A stretch of 64,000 nt of DNA, taken from Larix kaempferi (lineage: Eukaryota; Streptophyta; Pinopsida; Pinales; Pinaceae). Under the pieces are notes generated by a model, which saw nothing but the letters and a program-made list of their open reading frames with translations, ran no database searches and was not told the DNA's origin. Within the stretch, counting starts at the first letter, position 1; each line of letters starts with the position of its first letter. Positions 49,391 through 60,690 of this stretch are shown here, piece after piece. The stretch is taken from positions 5,280,501 through 5,344,500 of the forward strand of contig BSBM01000190.1 of NCBI GenBank assembly GCA_027924585.1, given 5' to 3'. The position numbers and the translations under genes are program-made.

Positions 49391-49792
49391 TTATCCCTTC
49401 AATTTGTACAAACCTCCCTCTTGCTCTCCAATCACCACTACATCATCTATGGTCTTTCCCTTTGGCCACATTAGGACTTGGCCATCCACAAATGCAACCC
49501 TCATACCTTTTGCATCCAATGCAGAGGTGGAGAGTAAGTTCTTCTTGAGACCAAGTACATAAAGAACTTCTTTCATCTTCAAATATTTTCCAGAATCTAG
49601 GTTGTAGGAGTCTTCACCACTTCCTTTGATTGGGTATTGATAATCATCCCCAAGTTTCACCTTATGGGGTGATTCATGTTCAGATAGTTTTACAAAAGAT
49701 TCCTTAAACCCAGTCATGTGTTTGGAATCCCCACTGTCAATTAACCAATCAACTTCTTCCTTGCACAAATTCCTTGAAGAAAGGAATCTCAT
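49391..49792 (-). pseudogene. copia protease and gag-pre-integrase segment
   Basis: Contains the protease active site WLIDSGDSKHMTG (~49710-49750), then KVLYVLGLKKNLLS-like KEVLYVLGLKKNLLS (~49537-49580) and GEQEGGLYKLKG at the end, the start of the integrase zinc region. No HHCC or catalytic integrase core follows; ~49344-48673 has no recognisable pol sequence. Confidence 0.85.
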
Positions 49793-49954
49793 GACTTGGG
49801 TATGCCATTTAGAGTGGTCATGACAACTTCACCATTCTCCACCATTTCATCTACCACTTCCAGTTGTTCCTTAATTTGGGAGACCCTAGAAAAATAAGAT
49901 TGAATGGTTTCTCCATTCTGAAACTTTACTCCTTTCAATTGGTTCTGCGGGGTC
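49793..49954 (-). pseudogene. gag: copia gag, C-terminal part
   Basis: Continues gag with GETIQSYFSRVSQIKEQLEV and MTTLNGIPKS, then stops. The next codons already belong to the protease segment, so the C-terminal gag and CCHC zinc knuckle have been deleted. Confidence 0.82.
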
Positions 49955-49959
49955 ATCTT

Positions 49960-52898
49960 TGTTCGGATATCCACATCATCTATTTCGGGATACATCATCT
50001 ATTTCAGGATCTTGCATGATCTATTTCAGGATATGATCTATTTCAGGATTCTGCATGCACAGGCATGCATCCCAGTCACCAGTTTGATGCCTCCAGCACC
50101 TTATCCACCTTCTTCTAGCACCCGGGAGCCACCTACCACAGAGTTTTAGCCCTCCTAAGCTGAAAGGCGCCCACTTCTCACCTACTGCCAGAGAAGGGCG
50201 CACTTGTTCACCTACCACTGCAGTTCCACTTCAGTTACATTCAGTTAGCTCCGATTCTCCCTGATTTGAGGCTAGTTTCACTCCCGACTGACTGTATCAC
50301 TTCCGTTTGACCTCCAGTTTGATTAGGTGACTTGTTCTGACTTCAGTTAGCCTCCCATGCGCCCCCACTGAGCCTCCAGATCCTATATCAGTGCTACACA
50401 CTTCAGTTACATTTATTACACTCAGTTAGACTCAGTTTGACACCTGGATGGCTGGTTGTTGTGATTGATGAGCACCACCGATGATTGATGAGGACTCCTA
50501 GATAGAGTCAAGCTACTCCATTTAGTGATTCGAATGGCCTACTTAGTCAATTCGAATTGCTCATTGACAGATATTGGATTGTATTGTAATTCATTCACCC
50601 TTTCTGGGATAGAGAGCACTGCTGCATGTTTTGCACAGTTTTGCACCATATTTTCTATGTTCATCTGTTGTGATTGATTTACTTGTTCATTAGATCTGCT
50701 GTGACTAATTTTACATGGTATCAGAGCCATGGTAGGGACAAGATTTCTTTTCTACAGGTGTTCTACATGAAGAGAGAGCGATCTTTGCTCACCAATATAT
50801 TTCAGCAGCGGCATGCAAAATCTGATGTGCATTCGCTCATGTACATGCAAGGCTGAAAACATAGTGTTTTGTTTGTGTGTGATTTGCAGGTTTCTTACTT
50901 CCTCCATGTGCATTCGCTAATGCAAAGATGGAGACTTCTTCTTCACAAAATATTCTTACTCCATTCAACTATGATGAATGGAAACCAAAGATGATTGCAT
51001 TCTTGAAGAGACAATGTCTTTTTGATATGTGCATTGGTAATACAAGAGTTTTTTATTCCGATGAAGAGGAGAATGATTGGCTCAATGATTGTGACAGAGC
51101 TTTTGGAGCAATATGTCTTGCTATGTCTCCTTGTATGCGCTACCTCAATAAGACTGCTGAAAATCCAAGTGATCTATGGGTCCAACTTAACAGAGAATTT
51201 GGAAAGCAGGAAGAAGAGGATCATGCTAGCCTTTTGGAGAACAAGCCCAGTGAGATCTCCTTATGTGTTCTTTCCGATCATGTGTTGGCCTCAACAATTG
51301 TTCAAGATGAAGAAGAAACTGTAGATTCAAAACTCACTCTCTCAAAGTCTTCTATTTCAAATTCTGAGCAAGATCAACCAGCTCATACTCTAGATTCCGA
51401 AGAGGTCCTTGAATCCTCTCTCTCACATGAGTTTGTCGGCATGCAGAATAATGATCTACTTGAAGTTTTGGAGGTAAAATCTGATTTTGGCGGTGAAGCA
51501 TTCGCCCTCCTTGATTGCATTCCTTCTATAAACTTATGTTCTATCATTTGCAAAGTTTCTCAGAGTTTTAATGAAGATGAAGAGCACTACCATTCGCTTG
51601 AGTTCAATTCTCATGCACTTTTTGCTGATTTTGGTTTTGATCTCACCCTTGTTGGTTCAAAGGAGATCTCAAGAAACCATTCATCTATTTTTGGAGCTGA
51701 TTTAACTTCTATTGATAAGAAGTTCAAGTTTCAAGATCTATTTGATCCGATTGGAGCTAATCCTACCTCACTTGGTTCGAATCACAGGTTCCAGGATCAT
51801 CCTCATATTTTCAGATTTGTTCTCATCTTTTTCGGTATGAAGAGCAAGTTCTTAAAGTATCCACATTCGCTTGCATCCACTGATGGAGAATTCAAGCACA
51901 TGTTTTTGGAGCATGATCCATTTACTCCCAAGAGTAAGATACCTCCAGACATATCTACTTGATTTTGGAGCAGTTAAATATTTTGGTGTACTACAGTCTA
52001 TTTTGAGGGGGGGTATTTTTCCCATGAGGTTTTCCCCATTTCCTCGGTTTATTGACTGTTATTAGTTTTTGGATTATTGTATTGGGGTGACCTTTGGTCT
52101 TAGTTACCAGGGCCCCACATTATTTTAGTTGGCACATCATAGTCTAGCTTGAGGGGGGGTGTTCGGATATCCACATCATCTATTTCGGGATACATCATCT
52201 ATTTCAGGATCTTGCATGATCTATTTCAGGATTCTGCATGCACAGGCATGCATCCCAGTCACCAGTTTGATGCCTCCAGCACCTTATCCACCTTCTTCTA
52301 GCACCCGGGAGCCACCTACCACAGAGTTTTATCCCTCCTAAGCTGAAAGGCGCCCACTTCTCACCTACTGCCAGAGAAGGGCGCACTTGTTCACCTACCA
52401 CTGCAGTTCCACTTCAGTTACATTCAGTTAGCTCCGATTCTCCCTGATTTGAGGCTAGTTTCACTCCCGACTGACTGTATCACTTCCGTTTGACCTCCAG
52501 TTTGATTAGGTGACTTGTTCTGACTTCAGTTAGCCTCCCATGCACCCCCACTGAGCCTCCAGATCCTATATCAGTGCTACACACTTCAGTTACATTTATT
52601 ACACTCAGTTAGACTCAGTTTGACACCTGGATGACTGGTTGTTGTGATTGATGAGCACCACCGATGATTGATGAGGACTCCTAGATAGAGTCAAGCTACT
52701 CCATTTAGTGATTCGAACGGCCTACTTAGTCAATTCGAATTGCTCATTGACAGATATTGGATTGTATTGTAATTCATTCACCCTTTCTGGGATAGAGAGC
52801 ACTGCTGCATGTTTTGCACAGTTTTGCACCATATTTTCTATGTTCATCTGTTGTGATTGATTTACTTGTTCATTAGATCTGCTGTGACTAATTTTACA
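49960..52898 (+). mobile_element. young non-autonomous LTR element inside copia gag
   Basis: LTRs 49960-50715 (756 bp) and 52160-52898 (739 bp), TGTTCGGATATCC...AATTTTACA. ATCTT is duplicated at 49955-49959 and 52899-52903. PBS TGGTATCAGAGC at 50716-50727, polypurine tract GAGGGGGGG at 52151-52159. The internal region has one ORF and no pol. The LTRs differ by one 17-bp duplication and four substitutions by hand count, so this is the youngest insertion in the window. It lies antisense to the host copia element. Confidence 0.93.
50928..51962 (+). CDS. 344-aa gag-like ORF of the non-autonomous element
   Basis: Intact ORF. The first ~100 residues resemble the N-terminus of copia-type gag: ILTPFNYDEWKPKMIAFLKR, RAFGAICLAMSP, PSDLWVQLNREFGKQEEED. 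After about residue 105 the similarity stops, and a Ser/Glu/Asp-rich region begins (ISNSEQDQPAHTLDSEEVLE). The C-terminal third has a loose repeat, SSIFGADLTSIDKKFKFQDL / DPIGANPTSLGSNHRFQDHP. There is no zinc knuckle. It ends ~190 bp before the polypurine tract. It may bind or package the element's RNA while enzymes come from another copia, but that is inference. Confidence 0.6.
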   Translation: METSSSQNILTPFNYDEWKPKMIAFLKRQCLFDMCIGNTRVFYSDEEENDWLNDCDRAFGAICLAMSPCMRYLNKTAENPSDLWVQLNREFGKQEEEDHASLLENKPSEISLCVLSDHVLASTIVQDEEETVDSKLTLSKSSISNSEQDQPAHTLDSEEVLESSLSHEFVGMQNNDLLEVLEVKSDFGGEAFALLDCIPSINLCSIICKVSQSFNEDEEHYHSLEFNSHALFADFGFDLTLVGSKEISRNHSSIFGADLTSIDKKFKFQDLFDPIGANPTSLGSNHRFQDHPHIFRFVLIFFGMKSKFLKYPHSLASTDGEFKHMFLEHDPFTPKSKIPPDIST

Positions 52899-53203
52899 AT
52901 CTTCTGATTTATGTTCTTCCCTTCAAATAGCTTGGTCAAAGAGTCAAAGATCTCCTTGGGTGTCTTTAGAGAAGACACATGGGGTATGAGATGGTCTTTG
53001 ATAGAATCAGCAATGATTCTCTTTGCCTTGACCAAGTTCTTCTTATGCAATACTGTAGCCTCTTCATCCTCTGGGATAGGGATGTCTTCTTTTATATATG
53101 GGTCCAACTCATTCTCTTCTAGGATTAACCCATTCCTATACTTCCAAGCTTGGAATTTATCAGCCCCTTCAAGATTATCCTGAAGCTTGGTGTGGTGAGA
53201 CAT
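52899..53203 (-). pseudogene. gag: copia gag, N-terminal part
   Basis: Starts MSHHTKLQDNLEGADKFQAW at 53203 after a ~560-bp leader. Typical copia gag wording continues (FQAWKYRNGLILEENEL, TPKEIFDSLTKLFEGKN). It runs into the non-autonomous element at 52898 and continues at 49954. ATCTT is duplicated at the junction. Confidence 0.85.
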
Positions 53204-53765
53204 ATTAAAGAGTACTTCAAATCGAAATAGAAAAGATTTAGGTCTTACAACTTGAAATGCTCAAAACTGGATCTGGTCCCATATTAGGGTTTGTCGAAAA
53301 AACCCTAAAAATTCAAAATGTGAATTTCAACTTTCTGAAAGGATAGAAAGATGCACTTTGATGAGTTGATCAGCCTGGTCTATTCAGAATTTGAGATCAG
53401 CAAAGCTTTACCCTTTAGATTTTCCTTTTTGTCCTCCTCGGTTCACTATGGAGAGCCCTGAATTAGGGTTTGAGTTTCCCGGATATCTACCCAGCCAAAA
53501 CACTTGATCCAAAGCTCTAAACTTTGATTTTGGCAAGGAGCTTCCAGCTATGTCTTCAGATTTCATAAATTCCTATTTTTGTGGAAACCCTAATTTTTAG
53601 GGCCAAATCTGAAAATGCTCATAATTGAATTCTAATTGGATAGATAGATTCGCCTTGATGAGTAGAGTCAATATACTATACTGCTGTTCCAAAATCCGTG
53701 GAGAGAAACCCAATAAACAAGAAACTCAAGTTTCCATCACTGCAAAATGTCTTCTTCTCAGCTTA

Positions 53766-53777
53766 GCTCTGATACCA
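53766..53777 (-). other. copia primer binding site
   Basis: Minus-strand TGGTATCAGAGC immediately after the LTR end AACA: the classic initiator-Met tRNA site of plant copia elements. Confidence 0.93.
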
Positions 53778-54367
53778 TGTTAAATTTTGAGCATTAATTC
53801 ACAATACTCTAGGATATTTACTGAGAGAATAACATATACATTATATCAATGCATAACAATCATAATAATCATGACAAGCATCACAAGAATCAAAAGCATG
53901 AGAGACAAGAGACACAGAGTTTCCATGGGGAAAACCCTAAGGTGAAAAACCCCACAACTTCCTCAGAGATAGAGAGAGCAATGGCTCAACCAAAGTACAA
54001 CCAAAATACACTGAGATAGACTCATAGTAGTAGATGATCCTCTTCCTCACTAGTGTGCCACTTTATGAGTGAGAGAAGTGTGAGTTTCCGAGTGATGAAA
54101 ATAGAGATCCCCAATCTCTATTTATACTAACCTGTTTGCCCAGTTACACTATGGGGCTGACTTGTCTAGCTAGGTACATCCACAATATAATATATATTTC
54201 AGGACTGACCCCACACATGGTGGTCTAATAACCCATCGCCAAGTACACACACTTGCGACACTTGTCAATACACATGACGACACTTCCTTATAGAGGAATA
54301 ACACATCTCTTATAAGGGTACAATAAATATATATGAAATACATTCCGAAGTTACATATACATCAACA
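53778..54367 (-). repeat. copia 5' LTR
   Basis: 590 bp. It includes a good TATA box on the minus strand, TATAAATAGAGA at 54115-54126, also present in the other LTR at 45614-45625. Confidence 0.88.
54115..54126 (-). promoter_or_regulatory. TATA box in copia LTR
   Basis: TATAAATAGAGA on the minus strand, upstream of the rest of the LTR in the direction of element transcription. It is a close match to the plant TATA consensus and conserved in both LTRs. Confidence 0.65.
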
Positions 54368-55532
54368 TTTTTCACTTCTTTAATTAAGTGAAAGGTGATT
54401 TCCCATCTTCCACAATAATTACATAATATTTCTAATAACCATTTATGGTGACAATAAATATAATAATTAATTATAATTTACACTATCTTTTATATCTTAT
54501 TAATAATATTACTAATGCATAAAACATTAATACATTTCATAGCCAAGTATTGCAACATTAATAATACAGCTCTTTATTAAACAACTAGCCTAGAGGCTTT
54601 TATTTAAAATATACATAGGATACTATAGGTAATTATCTTTTATTTAAAAATATGTAACTTTTAGTTTATTAGGGGCAAGTCCAATACTTAGGACGGTCTC
54701 GGCAGGCTTGGCTAGGTACCTCTTGTCTCCCTCTTTGCATGTCGGATTCCCTCGTTCAACCCGGTAATTCCCACAATACTTGATAGATAGAAAGATGAAT
54801 CATTTAGTCAATTAAATACTTATGATGAAGGTGCTCTTCAGAGTCTTCTCGACTCAACACTTGGAAACTTTGTAACCCTGAGTGCTCTTCAGAAACATTT
54901 AACTCAACACTTGGAGATTTGTAACCCTGAGTGCTCTTCAGAGCCATTTAACTCAACACTCTCGCATGGGCATTACTCTAGTGTAATTTCAGAGTCTCCG
55001 CTCTACACTAGTGCTAGAATGTGGTTCTGAGGCACATCTAGGATCTTTTGTTGCCTCGGATCCAGTAATTGTTTTATCAAGCTTGGAGTGCTCCAAGGTT
55101 TCTACCCAACACTCAATGTACATCAGGGCTTACTCCCAGTACATTATATTTCCTCTAGGTACCTTGGGGTTTTGGCCCAATACATAGGTAATTGGTGTGT
55201 TTCTGAGTCCACGCTCAACACACTATATAAGTCAATTATGTAATTCACATCACTGCACAGTATGTAAGAAAACAAAGGGTCATTCTAGTATATTAGGGCT
55301 TTTTGCTTGCATTGAAACATAATCAGAAAACACATTGGGGATTTCTTGCTTAGCATATCAACAATAAAGTAATCTAGTAAGGATCCATGTCCAACATGTC
55401 AGTCTACTATAGAATCAATCATAAGTATCAAGGCTTATGCCCAATCATCAGAATAAATCACATGTATCAAGGCCATGGCCCAATATAACAATATAACAAC
55501 AGTTAGTTCAAAAATGGGGATCTTACACAGTA

Positions 55533-57006
55533 GTCACACTTAGCAAAGTCCGAGCCATAATAGAAATCTAAGACGAGAACATAAACTGGCAGTGCATCAA
55601 ATATAAACGCAGAAGTATAATTAAGTCCAAACTTCCATATGGGTTCCATAGGAATAAACGCAGAGGACAGACAAGCATACAATCCATATATAGAGAAACG
55701 CAGAGGTCCATCTTTCTACCTATCATTCACACATGCTCAAGGTTCAAAGGAAAATGCATTACAGAAACCAAGTTTACAAAATAGGAATTATTCACAATGA
55801 CCGAATGGCCAAAACTTATACATTAAAATCCAAAAACCCTCCAGGGTTGTGTTTTCTTCAAAATAAAATAGACATCCATTAATTGGTCTTTCCAAGTTTG
55901 GCGTGTGACACGAAGGGTGAAAATGGGTATCAAAACCCTGACTTACTATGCTATGCAAATCCAAGGAAGTCACCACCAGTAGCAACCCACGTCAAACTCT
56001 CCATGACTCCCACCTGCGAAAAGGGACACATTGAAAAAAACTTGAATCGAAACTGAGATGAGTATTTACACACAAAAATCACTAAAGAGCAGTTTCAATA
56101 GAGAAGTTAAAACGTTACCTCATAAATGTTCATGGTTGAATCCACCCACGCTGTTCACCATTGAGGAAGAGTGCTCTGACCATGAGCAAAGCTCAGGTCA
56201 GGAGCCTCCACATACATACACAACAAAGAAACCCTCTCTACCAAGACTGAAACGATAGGAAGGGCGAAAAGAGGGTGAATTTCGAGGGTTAAACCCCCTC
56301 CTCCAGCTATATACCACAACGCTATCAAAAATTAATGACACCAACTACCAACTCCACCCCTCCACTTAGATTTGCATTACAAGTTATTACATCCAAGTCG
56401 CATAGTTTAAAACATTGGCTTATGAACTTCTTCCCAACTCTTAAACCCTTGACATAGTCTAAATCCTTTAGAGTTTAATAAAGTCTCAACCACAAGCGTT
56501 GGTATTGCATAGTTTAAAGGAGAGTCATCATTTGTAGACCTGCAAACATTCACATTAGAATGCATTAGCGAGATTCTAAGCAAGTCAGGTAGTCCCTTCA
56601 ATCACCCTTACCTCTCGGCAGCCATGCCGGTGGTATGTGGTACAATATCAAGTCTCCCAAAGAGTTACAACTTTCACCAACCAGTCCATCTTGCCTGGAT
56701 GAAAACATTTAAACAGTTTACAACTTAATGAGTATCTAAATCTTAAAGGGAGGAACTTAACATTTTGCAAACATGCCTTAGAAGTTCTTCACCTATTTCC
56801 TTTCACCACATTGCTTCCGCAGACTCAACATAATTAAAACTAGAGAGACCATATTGTTTTAGGAAACCATAAAACTCTTTTCGATGCAAACAAAGTACCA
56901 ATGCTTATTCCTAGTGCTGAACTTAATTTATAATACATCATCTTAAATTATCTTTTAATTGCAGTAACGGAAAATTTTTAAATTTTTACTTTTTTGGGAC
57001 ATTACA
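55533..57006 (+). repeat. 3' LTR of family A copy 2, second part
   Basis: Resumes after the second CAGTA (55528-55532) and aligns with the 5' LTR from 34215 ('gtcac(t/a)ct(c/t)agcaaag') to 34880. It then continues alone to GGGACATTACA at 57006. Together with 39561-42525 it gives an LTR of about 4.44 kb. Confidence 0.85.
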
Positions 57007-57011
57007 TTTTG

Positions 57012-57990
57012 ATGGTGTTAATACTCATACCCATACTAGAGTAAAAATACTTAAGAATTTTTAATCACTTGTTAAGATCAAGGACTATGTCAAATGATTT
57101 TATATTTAAGTCAACAAAGTAACACGGAAAATTGGTTTTACTACTTGGACATTCCTTAGCAATGATCCTTAGCACTAACAAAGTGGTATGCAATTGAATG
57201 ATAACCCCAATATCTTATGTATCCCTTAGCTCTTTTTTTGTGGCTTTCTAAACAAATGTTGATATTCTTTTCAAGAATAATTCCATATAATTTGGCTAAA
57301 ATAGGCATAATCGTAATGGTCCTATAATTAGATGGATTTTATTTTATCTCCACTTTTAAAAATAGGAAGACTAAAACTTTTTGTCCATGATTTGGGGAAA
57401 CCTGACTGCTAAATTGAAGAGCCTATGGATGTGAGGGATCATGATAGGAACACAGATTTTTAATATTATGCTTTGCATTCTTTGATGTGTTTATCCTTCC
57501 TTTTCATAAGTCACTTAACCCCAAAATCTATTTGTTCTGAAGAGAACTTATTCCTCTATATCAATGTTTGAATGTTTTCCATGACATGACGGTATTCATA
57601 AATATTTTTAAGGTAGGAATTCCAGTCCCTCAATGGAATCATATTATTTTCTTTAATTCTCTAATTTAGAAATTGACTTGAGAATTTATTATGTTCTACC
57701 TTAGAGATATTTTCTTCCTTTCTATTTATATAGCGCCTTTTTAGAGGAATTTGCACCTATAGATCTTGTATATTTTTAAGAACCCATAATAAGTATTCTT
57801 AATGGATATTGTAGCATGAGTGTGCACTCTTTATCACACCAAGGGTTGATCGTCCTATTCTCTTTTTTACATGACACCAGCATACATAACTTGTTAATGG
57901 AATTAGAGAGGGTAGCTATCAAATTATAATAAAGGTATTCAATATTGCTCTTAGTTAATAGTATATTTAAGTCATTATTCAATTTCCCTG
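57012..57990 (-). pseudogene. LINE, endonuclease-RT linker and RT N-terminal part
   Basis: Minus-strand remnants in LINE order: NPWCDKEC (~57826-57849), NNMIPLRDWNSYL (~57620-57660), FPQIMDKKF/KSFSLPIFKSGDKIK (~57345-57400, with a frame slip), TITIMPILAKLYGIILEKN (~57263-57320), LRIIAKECPSSKTNFPCYF (~57110-57170), then YSSMGMSINTIKT at the right edge of the gypsy insertion. The stretch that should hold the YADD catalytic box lies between FDIVLD and YSSMG and is missing, so the LINE was already deleted there. The 5' limit is uncertain. Confidence 0.78.
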
Positions 57991-60059
57991 AAAAATTATA
58001 ATTTTTATTTTTATGTTACACAAATTTTTTGTCAACAGCGCAAACCTTGTGACCTTATGTTTCCACAATCCTTGAAGTCATTTTCATGGTGGATGAGCCT
58101 TGACTTCCCTGTCTTGTAACTTCACTTATTTTGCAACCTCAACGTGATTTGCTATACAAGCAACCTACCTCAAAACCATTTTGACATAGTGTGTATCCTT
58201 GCAACATGCATCACTGGCACAACTTGCCTTCAGAGAAAGCCACATTGACCATGCTAGACACATGTTGCTCCACTCCAATTCGTGTCGAGGTCTGTTCAGG
58301 GAAAAAATAGGACTTTGAGAATATTATAGATCAGAATCTCATTGGATAGCCTTTCCTCCCTGTTTCTATGGATCTAGCTCGAGCTCCAAAATTATTTGGA
58401 TCATATATCATCCCCTTTCCCTAATATTCGCACCCTTCTCTTATCCTTATTGTCCTATAAATGAAACCTTTGGGCATGGGTGTGAGGAAAAGGAATTTAT
58501 AGCAAGTAAGTGCTCAAGAAATTTTCTGATACCATTAGACTCTTGATTTGCTTCCTTTCAAAACAAGGGTGACATGTTAGGATAGGAGGAATCTATGAAA
58601 AGGAGACGACGATACCAAGGCTCATGGTTGTATTTATTTTTGTTATCTTTAATACAATGATTTATTTCGTTCCCATAATTGATTGTTATTGTCATGTATA
58701 GAAAATATCCTTGGTTATTTTCTTAGATCATTTATATTGTTTCTATTTCAATCCACCTTTTGTTTGCTTGTATTCGATTTGTCATAGGTTCTCTCGTATG
58801 CGGAGTTGGATTGCAACAACTTGAAGATAACAAGGAAAAACTTCACATCATAGGTAAGGTTTCTCTATTTCATTTATTGTGAATATTTAATTGATGTCGC
58901 TGAAGGTGTGCATGTATTGTCTCGTTTTGTTATAGTTTCGACTCGTTCGAACTAGGGAGGTTCACTCATGTCCGCACTTGAAAACGAATGCAAAAATATT
59001 AAAGTAAATTCAAATTGTATTTAATCTTATCCTACTGGAGCATGAATTAAAAGGTTATTTGATTCAGAAAAGAAAATTTATCATTGACTTAACCAGACAG
59101 ATCTAAATAAACAGTGATAATATAACAACAACAACATTTTGGAACTAAACAATGATAGATTAGTGTTTCCCTGTTAAATGTTGTCATGCATGAGATTGAA
59201 AAATATTTTTAAACAGCCAAATAAGAAAAGCTAACCAAAAAATATGGATGGAAAAAATTCTTATTCAATTAACATAAAACTTGACAAGCAAAGATATATC
59301 TTGCTAAACATAATCGAATGATTGAAACAATCTTCGAATGACAATCTCGAGGACACCAAATTTTCTTCAAAATATTGCAGAAATAAAAAGAATTACAACT
59401 GCAACCGTCATTTTTTAAGAAGAAAAATATTTCTCCTCGCTTATCTCTCCATTTCCCACCCACTCTTTGCATATTACATGGTTATTTCTACAAAAATAAT
59501 GGTTGGGAAGATATATTACATGGTTTATAAATTTTCTTGATCGGTGTTCAATTCAACTCATGAGATTTTGCAAATCTGTCCATTATGAAAATCTAGGAAA
59601 TTTTGTTTTTTAAATCTAGACTTATCTCCCAAATAACATACTTTCTAACAACTATGTTTTTGTTTTAGCTAATTATGCGTATTATGCACAAAGCTCATGT
59701 CTTGGATTCTCCAGACTCATCCTCACTACTCCATAAATCATGTTCAAATATCATTGTTCATTTCCACATAAAATTTCTTTTTTGATTTCCTCAAATCCAA
59801 ATAAAAACTTATACAATTTGAAAGAGAAAATTAAAATAAATAAGCAACATTTCAAATCTAATGAAACAAATCCAAATCAATGTAAATCCATTTGAAAATC
59901 TGCTCATAATTATTTGAGTTCTTCTTTGAACAAATTTTTCATCCCACATGCAATGAACAAAATAAATTTCATGGATTTATATTGAATTTTCCATACATAT
60001 TAGTTTGTATGAAAAAATAAGAAGACATAGAGAATGAAGCCTACATTAATGATTTTATT
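57991..60059. other. AT-rich region, no gene seen
   Basis: May include the decayed 5' end of the minus-strand LINE near 58000. Nothing else is recognisable: no LTR ends, no conserved domains, only short chance ORFs. Confidence 0.5.
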
Positions 60060-60105
60060 TTTACATTAATGATTTTATTTTTAACCCGGTAAATCAAATA
60101 AATAT

Positions 60106-60690
60106 ATAGGAAATGAATTATTCCAATAGTATTCCAAAACTAATAAATCCAAATAAATAGATTTCCAATATAAACATTTCTTAAAACTTGCAATGCAAAA
60201 CAAACTAAAAATTAGAATAAATGTATAGGAAATGAATTATTCCAAAGTATCAAAAAATTAATAGATCCAAATAAATAGAATTCCAATATAAACATTTCCT
60301 AAAACTTGTAATGCAAAACAAACTAAAAATTAGAATATCTTGTATTGTTTTAATTATATTACTTCTTTTTTGCAAAATAATACATAATAAACACTTTTTA
60401 ATTTACAAAAAGGAAGTCATAGATATTCTATATTTTGAATATCAATTCAAATAAAAATATAGGAAATGAATTATTCCAGTAGTATGTGAAAATTAATAAA
60501 TTCAAAAAAATAGATTTCCAATATAACCATTTCATAAAACTTACAATGCAAAACAAACTAAAAATTAGAATATCTTGTATTGTTTTAATTATATTACTCC
60601 CTTTTTGCAAAATAATACATAATAAACACTTTTTAATTTACAAAATGGAAGTCACTGATATTCTATATTTTGAATATGAATTCAAGAATC
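60106..60690. repeat. AT-rich tandem repeat, 119- and 234-bp units
   Basis: The phrase 'ataggaaatgaattattcca' starts at 60106, 60225 and 60459. The unit from 60225 (234 bp) is repeated from 60459, including 'caatgcaaaacaaactaaaaattagaat' and 'aatacataataaacactttttaattt'. The first unit (119 bp) lacks the second half. A 20-bp duplication 'acattaatgattttattttt' precedes it at 60043-60082. Confidence 0.8.

Larger units (their letters stand above)
45276..54367 (-). mobile_element. Ty1/copia element, minus strand, inside the solo LTR
   Basis: LTRs 53778-54367 (5', 590 bp) and 45276-45879 (3', 604 bp), minus-strand TGTTGATGTATATG...AAAATTTAACA. TTTTT is duplicated at 45271-45275 and 54368-54372. 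PBS directly after the 5' LTR. Gene order on the minus strand is gag, protease, RT, RNase H. The zinc knuckle and the whole integrase core appear deleted, and gag is split by another element. By hand the LTRs differ at about 23-25 sites (~4%). Confidence 0.92.
42526..55527 (-). mobile_element. solo LTR related to family A, minus strand
   Basis: Read on the minus strand it starts TGTAAGATCCCCATTTTTG at 55527 and ends GGGACATTACA at 42526, with CAGTA on both sides. Excluding the copia insertion it is ~3.9 kb, with no internal region, so it is a solo LTR left by LTR-LTR recombination. Its interior matches family A LTRs (for example the reverse complement of 6100-6170 near 44935-45005) but the start differs, indicating a related subfamily. 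Short ORFs at 43229 and 43596 are not supported as genes. Confidence 0.88.
31572..57006 (+). mobile_element. Ty3/gypsy family A, copy 2, hosting a nested stack
   Basis: 5' LTR 31572-34880 (lacks its end), internal region 34881-39560, and 3' LTR 39561-42525 continued at 55533-57006. The interruption 42526-55527 is a later insertion with CAGTA duplicated. The internal region aligns with copy 1 from the gag start to the polypurine tract. Both copies share the LTR ends TGTAAT...ATTACA. Inactive: the PBS is deleted, there are many stops and several indels. Confidence 0.9.

Noticed and set aside
50021-50218. 65-aa minus-strand ORF, nearly identical to one at 52204-52401
   Set aside because: The identity is simply that of the two LTRs of the young non-autonomous element; no domain is visible.
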